From Monoplex corrugatus (taxonomy: Eukaryota > Mollusca > Gastropoda > Littorinimorpha > Ranellidae): 64,000 nucleotides of DNA. Location of the stretch: assembly GCA_030674185.1 (NCBI GenBank), contig JAPXFY010000031.1, positions 41,078,532 to 41,142,531 of the forward strand, read 5' to 3'. The notes under the pieces were generated by a model. The model did no database searches, had not been told where the DNA came from, and saw only the letters and a program-made list of their open reading frames with translations. Positions within the stretch are counted from its first letter, which is position 1. The number at the start of each line of letters is the position of its first letter. Positions 38,301 through 48,724 of this stretch are shown in pieces. A program made the position numbers and the translations under genes.

Positions 38301-39335
38301 GTGTATATGTCTACAGTCTACCTGTGTATATGTCTATAGTCTACCTACCTGTGTATAATGTCTACAGTCTACCTGTGTATATGTCTACAGTCTACCTGTG
38401 TATATGTCTACAGTCTACCTGTGTATATGTCTATAGTTTACCTGTGTATATGTCTACAGTCTACCTGTGTATATGTCTATAGTCTACCTGTGTATATGTC
38501 TACAGTCTACCTGTGCATGTCCACAGTCTACCTGTGTATATGTCTATAGTCTACCTGTGTATATGTCTACAGTCTACCTGTGTATATGTCTACAGTCTAC
38601 CTGTGTATATGTCTATAATCTACCTGTGTATATGTCTACAGTCTACCTACCTGTGTATATGTCTATAGTCTTCCTGTGTATATGTCTGCAGTCTACCTGT
38701 GTATATGTCTACAGTCTACCTGTGTATATGTCTACAGTCTACCTGTGTATATGTCTACAGTCTACCTACCTGTGTATATGTCTACAGTCTACCTACCTGT
38801 GTATATGTCTACAGTCTACCTGTGCATAAATCTATAGTCTACCTGTATATATATCTATAGTCTACCTGTATATATGTCTATAGTCTACCTGTATATATGT
38901 CTACAGTCTACCTGTGTATATGTCTACAGTCTACCTGTGTATATGTCTACAGTCTACTTGTGTATATGTCTATAGTCTACCTGTGTATATGTCTACAGTC
39001 TACCTACCTGTGTATATGTCTATAGTCTACCTGTGTATATGTCTATAATCTACCTGTGTATATGTCTACAGTCTACCTGTGTATATGTCTACAGTCTACC
39101 TACCTGTGTATATGTCTATAGTCTACCTGTGTATATGTCTACCTGTGTATATGTCTATAATCTACCTGTGTATATGTCTACAGTCTACCTGTGTATATGT
39201 TTACAGTCTACCTGTGTATATGTCTACAGTCTACCTGTGTATATGTCTACAGTCTCCCGACCTGTGTATATATTATATCAAGTCTACCTACCTGTGTGTA
39301 TGTCTACAGTCTACCTGTGCATAAATCTATAGTCA
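35364..39335 (+). repeat. 4-kb array of a 23-bp unit
   Basis: About 170 units of TCTACCTGTGTATATGTCTA plus CAG, with common CAG/TAG variants and a 27-bp variant carrying TACCTACC. The unit has no stop in any forward frame and 23 is not a multiple of 3, so every + frame reads the same 23-residue cycle (SLPVYMSTVYLCICLQ). Long frames such as 35733-36641 are therefore not evidence of a gene. The section at about 36720-38350 has many more 1-2 base indels than the rest. Confidence 0.95.
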
Positions 39336-39443
39336 GTCTTGACAAAGGAAGGGAAGAAAAGGCAACTGGTAAAGGGAGATGGAAAAACAAATGAGTGAAG
39401 TAACTTGACATACATAATTATTTCCAGAATAAGCTCGCTAAAC

Positions 39444-39692
<249 letters not shown>

Positions 39693-39739
39693 GGAAGGAG
39701 GGGGGAAGAACTTTTTTGTTTGTTTTTTTGTGTGTGTGA

Positions 39740-39935
39740 CTTCCTCTTTGCTGTGACTTTCACTTGTGCATTCTTGATGTCAAAGAGAGTTGGCACTGCA
39801 TTCCACACATGGCGGTCTCTGTCGGTGGGTTTGTTAAACTGGTTTGTTTCAACAAAATGAACGCTGCATAACTTGTAGCCCTTAGTTGACAATTCGTTTG
39901 CAGACCATCCTGGCAACAACATCGTTCCTGAGGTG
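39740..39935 (-). CDS. Partial THAP-like zinc-finger exon
   Basis: On the minus strand the frame reads GYKLCSVHFVETNQF, then WNAVPTLFDI. THAP domains end with a C-S-x-H-F block and A-V-P-T-x-F, both present in the right order and spacing. An acceptor-like CAACACCTCAG lies just upstream (plus positions about 39931-39941), and a possible donor (CACAA|GTGAAAG) follows VPTLFDIKN. The N-terminal half with the first cysteines would be on another exon, which I cannot find. THAP domains occur in host DNA-binding proteins and in P-type transposases, so it may be either. Confidence 0.45.
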
Positions 39936-40239
39936 TTGACGTGGTGAATTGTTCAATTTACAGGCTGTTTATTTGACGATGACGTCAAAAAATCAGAATG
40001 ACGTCACTTCTACGTAGCATACGTGGAAAAATTCTGTGCAAAGATTGAGATGCGAAGAATGTTAAGTGTTTGCGTCGTTTCAGTGCAGTAGCCTAAATCA
40101 CGGCCGTCGTTTTGCCTTGAGAACTGTCAGCAGTGTCTGTGCTTGTTACTGGACTCCGATGTATTGACAGACAAGAGGGTATGCTGCATCAAACCTTTCC
40201 TCTCTCCCTCCCCCCTTCCGCCCATTTCTTATGCCACAG

Positions 40240-40708
40240 AATCATCATTTGCCTTGCCGCATGGCGTTGGCGATCATGGCCCTCCACACGAATCTATCCC
40301 CTGTCGCTGCAAGTATATCTCCCACCCTCTCTGTCTTCAGCCACCCTGCAAGTCCGTCCAGTATTTTCTTGCTGAGTCTACTTGGTGCTCTCTTTCCTTC
40401 CAGCTTTCCTGTTGTGACCGGGTGTTCTAATTCCCCTTTCCCCATAATATGTCCTCTAAATGTTGCTTGTCTTTTCCTGATCTTCCTTATTAATGATCTT
40501 CTTGTGTCTGCCTCCTTCAAGACTGTCTCGTTTGTTTTCTTTGCTGTCCACGGAACAACTCTCAACATTCTTCTTAGAAACCACATTTCAGTTGCCTCAA
40601 TTTTGTTCTGACTTTGCGTGTTGACTGTCCACGTCTCACAACCGTATAACAGTATCGGTTCTATATAACATTCAAGAACTCTCTTCCTGATGTTAACTGA
40701 TAGGCACA
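40240..40708 (-). mobile_element. LINE-A copy A7
   Basis: Minus-strand frame includes VNIRKRVLECYIEPILLYGC, MWFLRRMLRV, SLIRKIRKRQATFRGH, KLEGKRAPSRLS and ANAMRQGK, then TGATGA. One frameshift near LRVVPWTAKK. The upstream end joins directly to SINE S3. Confidence 0.85.
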
Positions 40709-41045
40709 TGGGCCATTTTTCACTGGGAGGTTGTGAGTTCGAATCCCCATTAGTCCCTTCAAAAATCATTGTGGGATTTTTCGGCTCTAACCGGCTCCTA
40801 CCCAGAGTTGGGCGTGCTATGGGCTCATTGGGAAGACTTGGGACCACACAGTCGAGTCTCATCCACTTCACGGATGCGTCATTGAGGGTGTTGCTCAAAT
40901 CTTCTGACCAGCACCGCAGGTGTCTGTATCTCTCGGGCCTAGTTGACGCCAGGACATATTATGCTAGTAAGCGTAGAGTACGCCCTGTCACGCAGTCTCA
41001 ATCCCAGATGGAACTGCATAGCATCATGATTATCATCCACGTCGA
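40709..41045 (+). mobile_element. SINE-like repeat S3, near full length
   Basis: tRNA-like head (GGAGGTTGTGAGTTCGAATC, about 40726-40745) followed by GTGGGATTTTTCGGCTCT, CCACACAGTCGAGTCTCATC, TGACCAGCACCGCAGGTGTC, CTCGGGCCTAGTTGACGCCA and an ATGATTATCATC end. Copies at 24530 (-), 61449 and 63505 (+) and fragments at 505 and 62540. Confidence 0.68.
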
Positions 41046-41106
41046 CATCATCCTCATCGCATTGTAAAAACTATTCCAGCTTCTGTGGCGATTAAGGTGG
41101 CCTAGA

Positions 41107-41310
41107 AAATGGGACGAAAAAAAAAAAGAAGGAAAATTTTCAAAAAAGGTGAGTACAAAGATAATCTTCCTGAGTGCAATGATCCTACAAAAAAGTGAGG
41201 GCAGAAAAAAAAATGGGACGAAAGGAAAAAAATAGAAAGAAAAAAAGGTGAGCACAAAGGTAACCATCCTGAGTAGAATGATCCTATGAAAAAAAAAAAA
41301 AAAAAGCGAG
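41107..41310 (+). repeat. Two-copy direct repeat of about 104 bp
   Basis: ATGGGACGAAA recurs at 41109 and 41213. Each unit has a purine-rich run and then AGGTGAGYACAAAG and CCTGAGT.CAATGATCCTA. 41311-41925 that follows has no recognised gene or repeat. Confidence 0.75.
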
Positions 41311-41925
41311 GGGAGAAAAGCTGGCAGCCATGCGAGCTGAAGGCTGGACAGGCAGCCCAAAATTGAGAGGAAGGGCCCTGAATAAGGCTGGAGAGGGCTC
41401 TATGATTCTCTCTTGGCACAGTAGCTGGGCTTGGACCTGGTCATTGCATGTTGTGTGGCTTATGTTCCGGAGTTTGCCATCTCCCCCACCTCACTATTCG
41501 GCTTGTCAACAAGGTAACTGATGACTGGGTCCAGATGGATCATGCAGCACATGGACAGCCTTATCCCCACCCACAAACCACGGTATCATGCACTTATCGT
41601 ATAATGGCTACACACTCATCGAGTTCAGACGAGACATCACCCGGACTCAGCTGATTGTGTAGCAGCGTACGCCAAGAAGAAGAAGAACCCCCACCCACGC
41701 CCACACCTTTAATTGGTGACATGGCCACCATTTGGCGTCGGGAGCTGGGAGGTAATTATCTGGACAGTGGTGAGGCATTGGTGCTCTGGGTCCCAGCCAG
41801 TACCCTCAGGTGTTTCTTGTTGACACAGAAAAAGACATTCAGGCAGTACGAAAACTTTTTTTTTATGTCTGTGACAGTCGGTATGGTGACCAGAAACAGA
41901 CAAAAATCGAAAGAAAATGCGAATT

Positions 41926-42055
41926 TGATAATAATAATAATAATAATAATAACAACAACAATGATAAAAATAATAATAATAGTAATATAATAATAATAAT
42001 AATAATAACAATAATGATGATGATGATAATCATCATCATCATCATATCATCATCA
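41926..42055 (-). repeat. (AAT)n and (GAT)n tracts, tail side of LINE-A copy A8
   Basis: Degenerate AAT runs grading into ATC repeats that adjoin the 3' end of the minus-strand LINE-A copy. Confidence 0.8.
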
Positions 42056-42101
42056 TGATGTGCCCTGCTGCATGGTGTTGGCGATCATGGCCCTCCATAT
42101 A
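42056..42101 (-). mobile_element. LINE-A copy A8, 3' part (split)
   Basis: GATGTGCCCTGCTGCATGGT to GGCCCTCCATATA, the reverse of the LINE-A terminal block. It is interrupted at TA 42100-42101 by the pogo-like element and resumes at 44169. Confidence 0.85.
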
Positions 42102-44166
42102 CTGTAAAGTACCTTGTAAGCGCCCATTACCATGTAAGCGCCCACCCCCTACTTCTGGACTAAAATTGTGTAAAGGGTGATGTACCAAGTAAACGCCCAC
42201 CCCCCTATTTCAGAGAAGAAGAAAACGAAACTATAAATCTCAACAGTAGTGCCAGTGGAAAACGAAAGTTGCATTTTCTTGGAAAAACGACATCCTGCAT
42301 CATTTCTAAATTGGCTTCATTTGTAAATTTCGTCATTTCAAGACAGTTCAAGACAGTTGGGACTTCGTTGCTGAGTCAGTGCTCCAGGTGCCATCAGTGA
42401 AAATGCCTCGACTACAATCATACACAGTTGATTTTAAGCTTGATGCAATACGTTTTCTTGATGAACACCAGGGGAATGTGACGCTGACCGCTAAGGAGTT
42501 TGGGGTAGACAGAAAACGAATACGAGAATGGAGAGAGCAACGAAACATGCTGCAGCTAAACATGACTGGAGAGAAGAAAAAGAAAAGAAAGCTCCATCAA
42601 GGCAGGGAAGTGCGGTCGATTGAAATTGATCAAGCTGTTCTTTTGTTTCTGGATGAAGAACGAGCTGAGGGCAGAGTTGTTAGGAACAAGGATCTGCGCC
42701 AAAAAGCCAACGAGATTGCTGGTGGCCTTGGCCTTCAAGACTTTTCAGCCTCCCAAATGTGACTAAAGCGCTGGAAACAGCGGCACTCTGTTTGCACCCG
42801 CAGGTCTACCCACACAAGACAAAAAGTCCCAGATGATTTCGAAGAGCATTTGTTCAACTTTCGAGTGTCAATTCTGAGACTGAGAAATCAACGTGATTAC
42901 CCACTACGTTTCATTCAGAATATGGACCAAACGATGGTTCGTTTTGATATGGTCCCCAGTCGTACAAATGAGCGAAAAGGGGTGAAGCAAGTGAGAATCA
43001 AGACTACAAACGCCCAAAAACGGGGATTTACTGTGGCTCTGTATGCATCTGCTGATGGTGTAAAATACCCAGCCACAATTGTCTTGAAGGAGAGAAATAG
43101 GCAGATCCCACAGCGTGCTTTTCGCAACCTTCAAATTCCTGCGAATGTTCGTATCCAAGCAACAAGAAACGGATGGATGACAAGGGAGTCCCTTCAGATG
43201 TGGGTGGAGCAAGTGGTCGGTGAAATGGACCACAGGCGGCTGCTAGTCCTTGACAGCTACAGGGCGCACCAGACTCCTCAGATCCGCCAGGCATTGAACG
43301 AAAGACATGTTGACGTCGTGTTTGTGCCCCCAGGCTGCACTGGGCTTGCCCAGCCAGTCGACGTTGGCATCGCCAAGCCCTTCAAGGATCAGTGGGTGCA
43401 GTGGATGCGACAGCCCCGCCCTTTGACGGCAGCTGGCAACCTGACCCAGCCCACTAGGCAAGACGTGATCATCTGGGTCAGCCAGGCCTGGGAAGGAGTT
43501 CCAGAGGAGACCATCCGCACCTGCTTCCTTCGATGCGCCATCTCAAACGCCATGGACGGCTCCGAGGACGATCAGGCACTCGAGTGGTTCCCAAATGAGA
43601 TGGATGGCATTCTGCCACAGGAAGCTGCTGCAGAGGAGCAAGATGAATATGATGAAAGTTCCAATGATGACGAGGAAGAAGCAGACGGATTTGGATTTTC
43701 TGAATAAGCGGCACAACATGTGACTATGATTTTCAGTGGCAATGTGACCTGTTTTACTTTGAGAAAGAATTTTTTCGTTTTAAAATTGGAATAAATAGGA
43801 TTTTTGTTTGAATTCAAGTCTTTTGGTGTTAACTTGTACCTTCAATGGTTGAATTATACTTTGGACAAAGAAGTTCCAATGATGACATGTGATTATGATT
43901 TTCAGTGGCAATGTGACCTGTTTTACTTTGAGAAAGATAGACAGGATGTGTATGCTTGAAAATTACCAGCTTTCTTTTGCCTTTCGTTTTAAAATTGGAA
44001 TAAATAGGATTTTTGTTTGAATTCAAGTCTTTTGGTGTTAACTTGTACCTTCAATGGTTGAATTATACTTTGGACAAAGGGTAGGATACCTAGTAAGCGC
44101 CCACCGCCTACTTTTCTAAGAAATTTGTGCTTAAGGGGGGGTGGGCGCTTACAAGGTACTTTACAG
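42102..44166 (+). mobile_element. Complete pogo/Tigger-like DNA transposon
   Basis: Perfect 25-bp terminal inverted repeats (42102-42126 and 44142-44166, start CTGTAAAGTACCTTGTAAGC) are flanked by TA on both sides (42100-42101, 44167-44168). The transposase region is 42403-43707. Subterminal copies of TACC..GTAAGCGCCCACC lie at 42110, 42128 and 42183 on the left and 44087 on the right. The 3' UTR has a duplicated block (about 43776-43870 and 43987-44080), each with AATAAA. The element splits LINE-A copy A8. It cannot make full-length transposase because of an internal stop. Confidence 0.92.
42403..43707 (+). pseudogene. Pogo-like transposase with one internal stop
   Basis: 434 codons in one frame from ATG 42403 to TAA 43705, interrupted only by TGA at codon 120 (42760-42762). 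N-terminal psq-type helix-turn-helix: YTVDFKLDAIRFLDEH to GVDRKRIREWREQ. The CENP-B-type DNA-binding region spans the stop (LQDFSASQM, stop, LKRWKQRHSV); family members carry a Trp just before L-K-R, so the TGA is most simply a TGG mutation. DDE catalytic domain: first Asp in IQNMDQTM (codon near 42925), second in LLVLDSYRAH, third in GLAQPVDVGIAKPF, with 35 residues between the last two (DD35D). The C-terminus is acidic (DEYDESSNDDEEE). The protein would cut and paste the element. Apart from the stop no damage is seen. Confidence 0.92.
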
Positions 44167-44168
44167 TA

Positions 44169-44297
44169 ATATTTTATGTCTATCCCTTGTCGCCACAAGC
44201 ACGTCTTCCACCCTTTCTGTCCTCAACCACCCTGCAAGTTCGTCCAATATTTTTTCCCTGGGTCTGCCTGGTGTTCTCTTTCCCACCAGCTTTCCTG
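44169..44297 (-). mobile_element. LINE-A copy A8, upstream part (split)
   Basis: Continues the copy interrupted by the pogo-like element: CTATCCCTTGTCGCCACAAG to CACCAGCTTTCCTGTTG, which matches 45046-45170. It ends abruptly at a GATAATAAT tract, and 44300-44455 is AAT/GAT/GCTGAT microsatellite. Confidence 0.8.
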
Positions 44298-44505
44298 TTG
44301 ATGATAATAATAATAACAACAACAACAATAATAATGATAATAGAATAAAAATAATAATAACAATAATGATGATGATGATGCTGATGCTGATGCTGATGAT
44401 GATAATAATAATAATAATAACGATAATATACAATATAACAATAATAACAAAAACAAGGTTACTCGAAGTCCCTTGTCACAGCAGTGTCCTTGTTCACAGG
44501 AGGCC

Positions 44506-44820
44506 ATGACACTATGGGGACTTAGCCAAGTTCCTGTCCTGCGCACTGCACTCCTCCTAGCGTTTTGGACATCCGGGATCATGGGAAATCAACTAGACTG
44601 CCTGAAGACCACGCAGCTGGGGATGGAGGAAGAGGAGACCTGCTATAAATGGTGTGCCAAGTGCTGGCCCACTAGTCAGTTCTGTAGCTTCTCCTGTTTC
44701 CACGACTTTGTCCTTAGGAGAGCTGTGAAACGAAGATACGCTGAAACAAAATCAACCTCACTCCAGTCTGAGACGTCTATGGAACATCACGATGAAACCA
44801 CACCAAGTATCAAAAAATGA
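44506..44820 (+). CDS. Possible cysteine-rich secreted protein exon
   Basis: ATG at 44506 sits 6 bp after an acceptor-like CTTGTTCACAG and opens 104 codons to TGA 44818-44820. Residues 1-27 (MTLWGLSQVPVLRTALLLAF...) could be a signal peptide. Six cysteines follow in order C-x12-C-x3-C-x2-C-x6-C-x3-C (CYKWCAKCWPTSQFCSFSC core), then a basic VKRR and a Ser/Thr/Glu-rich tail. The codon use looks more like a real exon than like the repeats around it. I do not recognise a family and assign no function. It could be a chance frame in an unknown transposon. Confidence 0.35.
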   Translation: MTLWGLSQVPVLRTALLLAFWTSGIMGNQLDCLKTTQLGMEEEETCYKWCAKCWPTSQFCSFSCFHDFVLRRAVKRRYAETKSTSLQSETSMEHHDETTPSIKK

Positions 44821-44897
44821 TAAAAATCTTTTTTTCGATCATGTCACGAAAAGTCTGAAAACAGCTCAAGCTATGGGACCTAATCAGCTTTAATTCA

Positions 44898-44975
44898 CAG
44901 GTGAACGGGCTAGTTGTGGTAGAGCCATGGACTCAAGATTTATTTTCTTGAATTCTCAGTCCCAGCCCGTCATCA
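44898..44975 (+). mobile_element. tRNA-like SINE head fragment
   Basis: GGGCTAGTTGTGGTAGAGCC and TCTCAGTCCCAGCCC resemble A and B boxes of the S1 head. It is followed directly by the tail of a minus-strand LINE-A. Confidence 0.4.
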
Positions 44976-45455
44976 TCATCACATCATCATCATCATCATT
45001 TGTGCCCTGCCGCACGGCGTTGGCGATCATGGCCCTCCATATGTATCTATCCGTTGTTGCCTCAAGCACATCTTCCACCCTCTCTGTCCCCAGCCACACT
45101 GCATGTCCGTGCAATATTTTTTCCCTGGGTCTACCTGGTGCTCTCTTTCCCTCCAGCTTTCCTGTTGTGACCAGTGCTCCAATTCCCCTTTGCTCATAAA
45201 ATGGCCAATAAATGTTGCCTGTCTTTTGCTAATCTTCTTTATCAATGATCTTCTTGTGTCTGCCTCCATCAAGACTGTCTCGTTTGTTTTCTTTGCTGTC
45301 CATGGAACTGTCAATATTCTTCTTAGAAACCACATCTCAGCTGCCTCAATCTTGTTCTGGCTTTGCTTGTTGACTGTCCACGCCTCACAACTGTATTACA
45401 TTATCAGTTCTATATAACATTCAAGAACTCTCTTCCTGATGTTAATTGATAGGCA
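44976..45455 (-). mobile_element. LINE-A copy A9
   Basis: Minus-strand landmarks: AACTGATAATGTAATACAGT (old LYGCEAWTV region), MWFLRRILTVPWTAKKTNE, SLIKKISKRQATFIGHF, then frame breaks and the ATGATG tail. It abuts SINE S1. Confidence 0.85.
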
Positions 45456-45690
45456 ACATTAAAATCTGGTCTGTTTGCTACCCATCTTAATGTTTCCATC
45501 ATTCTGGTGGTGTGTCAGCTTAGTGTTTGATAGGTCCCTTCTCCCCTTTCCCCGTTTCAAGACCTTGCTAACGCCATAGGGTTTTGTGCTGGCTCAGGAA
45601 ATCTGTCAGATAGTTGCTGGCAGATTTGGGTGGAGCGCGTCTGGAGTTGTCTGAACGCGGTGAATCCTTCTACTCAAGACGAATAATTTT
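45456..45690 (+). mobile_element. SINE-like repeat S1 body
   Basis: AACATTAAAATCTGGTCTG to GAACGCGGTGAATCCTTCT matches 674-895 throughout with scattered substitutions. The head has been lost. Confidence 0.6.
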
Positions 45691-45744
45691 TGTCTTTCTT
45701 GGGCGAACTGTTTCAGTTTTTTTTCTAGATGACTATTCCTTGAA

Positions 45745-45952
45745 GAATAGACAGAGTCAATAGTTGTGCCACTATTCAGAAAGGGCAGCAGCGAAGATCC
45801 AAAAAGCTACAGGGCTATTTCGTTACTTAACGTTTCTAGTCAAATCTATATGCACATGTTAAAGAGAGACTCATGACTTGGTGGTCTGAGCTTAATTTGC
45901 CATTCCACAAAGCCCGAGCGGGATTTGTTGAGAACACACTCACCCACCCACC

Positions 45953-46007
<55 letters not shown>

Positions 46008-46043
46008 ACACACACACACACACCACGCACGCACGACACACAA

Positions 46044-46102
<59 letters not shown>

Positions 46103-46370
46103 AACAAAACATTCAACAACAATCCAGATGCTAAATGAAGTGACAGAAAAATATTCTTCAAAGATATCCAAGCTTTATGTAGCTCTACTATCGACTTTCA
46201 AAAAGCGTTTGATACAGTGAACCACTCTCTCTTCTGGTATGCTCCATTTTCCGCCGTCGTGAAAAGTTGTGTGTTGAAAGCTGTCAAATTTCTCTTGGTC
46301 ATGGAAACATCAGGAAAGTCTTGGTGCAGCTTTTTTGCTCGGCTCAGATTTGTGTATCTATTCTTCGTTG
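45745..46370 (+). mobile_element. LINE-E RT fragment broken by (CA)n
   Basis: 45750-45930 encodes, with frame changes, [30 protein letters not shown] and [18 protein letters not shown], typical RT fingers-region motifs. After a microsatellite (45940-46110) the domain resumes at about 46185 with IDFQKAFDTVNHSLFW, RT motif A. Clearly a dead relic, and of a family different from A-D. Confidence 0.75.
45940..46110 (+). repeat. (CCCA)n and (CA)n microsatellite within LINE-E
   Basis: CCCA repeats, then CA with a CGCACGCACGACA interruption, ending in AAACAAAC. Confidence 0.92.
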
Positions 46371-46384
46371 TCTTTCTGTACACT

Positions 46385-46480
46385 CGACAAAGGTCAGTTG
46401 GCCGAAAATTTTCGTCTTTTTGTTGTTGTTTGCAAATTTACGTCCACATTCTCTTTTGTGTGTTTCTGGTTATCAGATCT
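46385..46480 (+). repeat. Dispersed repeat R2 fragment
   Basis: GACAAAGGTCAGTTGGCCGA and the following TTTTCGTCTTTTTG match the R2 start. Its end block (GGTTCTTGTTTGCTTGAAAG) is at 47079-47100, separated by the microsatellites. Confidence 0.5.
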
Positions 46481-46659
46481 TTAATGTATGTATTCATCTG
46501 TGTAAGCGTGTAGTAAATGTGGAACACATTTTACTTAATTGATATTTTGGTTATCTGCGAGGACTTTGACAAGGACACTCGATTTCTTCATTCTTTTACC
46601 TTGTTTGTTAACAAGTTAGCAAATAATGTGTAATCACAGGATGAAAACGTGGAATATCT

Positions 46660-46961
46660 TATATGTGTATACATACATACATACATACATACTACATACA
46701 TACATACATACATACATACATACATACATACATACATACACATACATCCACACACATGCACACATACACATACACGTGCACATATTCACACATACATAAT
46801 ACATACATACATACATATGTATAATACATACATACATACATGCATACAAGCATACATACATGTATATGTATATACATACACACACACTTATACACACACA
46901 CACACACACGCACGCACGCACGCAAACACAGACACACACAGAGGTGTACATGTATGTACAC

Positions 46962-47011
<50 letters not shown>

Positions 47012-47012
47012 G

Positions 47013-47075
<63 letters not shown>

Positions 47076-47078
47076 ACT
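46660..47078 (+). repeat. (CATA)n and (CA)n microsatellites
   Basis: CATA units 46669-46745 and 46795-46865, then CA/CGCA runs to 47072. It lies inside a disrupted R2 copy. Confidence 0.92.
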
Positions 47079-47129
47079 GGTTCTTGTTTGCTTGAAAGCG
47101 GGCAGTCACACTTGTTTTGGATTTAGATC

Positions 47130-47445
47130 AGTAAAAATGAGCGTGCACTTAGAAATTTGGCAACATACATCTATAAAGCATTTAAGAGAAGAGAGTTTGC
47201 CTGTCATAAATTACATTCTTGTGATGTATGTCTGTTAAACCTATTTATATGGTCCTATTGTATTATTGAAGTTTGACTGCGAGTCCATATTGTAATCATT
47301 TCAAAATATTTGAAGTATGCATTATCCAAGAACGACTATGTATTAGGCTATATTCTGTGTTTGTACAATGCTTGTAATGTATTCACACCCCTTTGAATGG
47401 GGCTTTGGCCTTAGTGAATAAATTCCTGATTCTGATTTCTGACTA
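47130..47445 (+). mobile_element. Possible LINE 3' end with TTCTGAT tail
   Basis: Ends AATGGGGCTTTGGCCTTAGT then GAATAAATTCCTGATTCTGA, a form common at 3' ends of some LINE families. A short coding remnant (CLS.INYILVMYVC) lies at about 47200-47236. Tentative. Confidence 0.35.
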
Positions 47446-47473
47446 TGATATTCTTGTTCAATTATAATCAGAC

Positions 47474-47560
47474 AAGCGCGATGGTCAAGCAGGTGAGTTT
47501 TCGAATTTCTAATCTGAATGTCTGAGTTCGATCCTTGGTACCTCATGTCTGACGGGTGAT
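47474..47560 (+). mobile_element. tRNA-derived SINE head
   Basis: GCGCGATGGTCAAGCAGGTG (A-box region) and GAGTTCGATCCTTGGTACC (B box). A second similar head begins at 47855 (GGGCACGATGGTCATGTAGG). No intact tRNA cloverleaf, so this is not a tRNA gene. 47561-48410 otherwise contains T/A runs and no gene. Confidence 0.45.
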
Positions 47561-48410
47561 AGGTGAAGGTTTGCCTGTCTCTTAGTGTTTTTTTTTTTTT
47601 TGTTTTTTTTTTTTGCATATGCAAAATGTAATGCAAAAGTATGTATGATGCAAATGGAAATCACCCTGACATTGCATAATTACGGTCATTTGTTTGACAG
47701 AAATATAAAGTATTCAGAATATCTCATGCTTCCGAGCTGACAAAAACGTCTAATGATATACTATATTTGCTATAGTGCGTCTCCTCAATGACTTGCTGTG
47801 ATACATCCCTCATAGGTGTATGAGTCTTGTTGACTATGGTATTCTTGACCGATTGGGGTCGGGCACGATGGTCATGTAGGTGAGTCTCTTCGAGATATTA
47901 ATCCATGTAATTGCCAGCGTTCAAGACAACAGAAATCCAGAAACACACAAAACCAGGATGAGAATGCGTATTTTGGGGTTCATGTGCAGGCTTAAGGCAT
48001 GTGCCATGATCACCATACACATAGCACCTGTGACGTTAGTGCACATGGAATTTGTTCCGAGCGCGGAGACGTCGTCTTGAGAAACTGAAACTGAATGACT
48101 TCTGTCGAATTTCGGTTAATTCTATAATGAATTTTTTTTTTTTAAAGTTATCATGATTATCATCGTTATTATTTTTTGTCTGCTTTGACCCGTGAAGATG
48201 TCTCAGGGAGTTTAGAGTCTGGATTCTGTTCAAGAAGATTCATCGCTCTCGGAAATTCCATATGCGCTCAATACAAATCTGCCAGCAATTATCTGGCAGA
48301 CTCCTTCGGCCTGCGCAGAAACTCTATGCGCTGCCAAGGTCTTGAAATGACGATGGAGGAGATGGATGAACGAAACACTAAGCTGACACCATCAGAATGG
48401 CAGAAACATT

Positions 48411-48592
48411 AAACCTATGACTCTCGCACCCTATCCACCAAATGCAAAAACATAACCCTTCGACTCCCTCATCTTTATCCACCAGCTTCCTGCAGAATAG
48501 GGTGAGGGAGTCAAAGGGTTTAGTTTTTGCTTTGCGATCATGGTTGGCAATGCAGGATGCTGGTGGACAGGGTGTGGGATTCAAAGGGTTAA
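48411..48592. mobile_element. TTAA foldback MITE
   Basis: Inner arms TAACCCTTCGACTCCCTCAT and AGGGTGAGGGAGTCAAAGGG around CACCAGCTTCCTGCAG; right end GATTCAAAGGGTTAA. The left TTAA is degraded. Confidence 0.7.
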
Positions 48593-48724
48593 GAAACATA
48601 GGTAACAATATACGCATGGAAGTTGATTAACATGTTTGATCAGAATGAAACATGTTTTACATATTGTATAATTATCAACGTTAAAAAAAAAGTTTTAAAA
48701 AATATTTTTTTTAAAGAAAAGGTC

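Noticed and set aside
35364..39335. Tandem direct repeats that might suggest a CRISPR array or a repeat protein
   Set aside because: The units are contiguous with no unique spacers, in an animal genome, and open in every forward frame.
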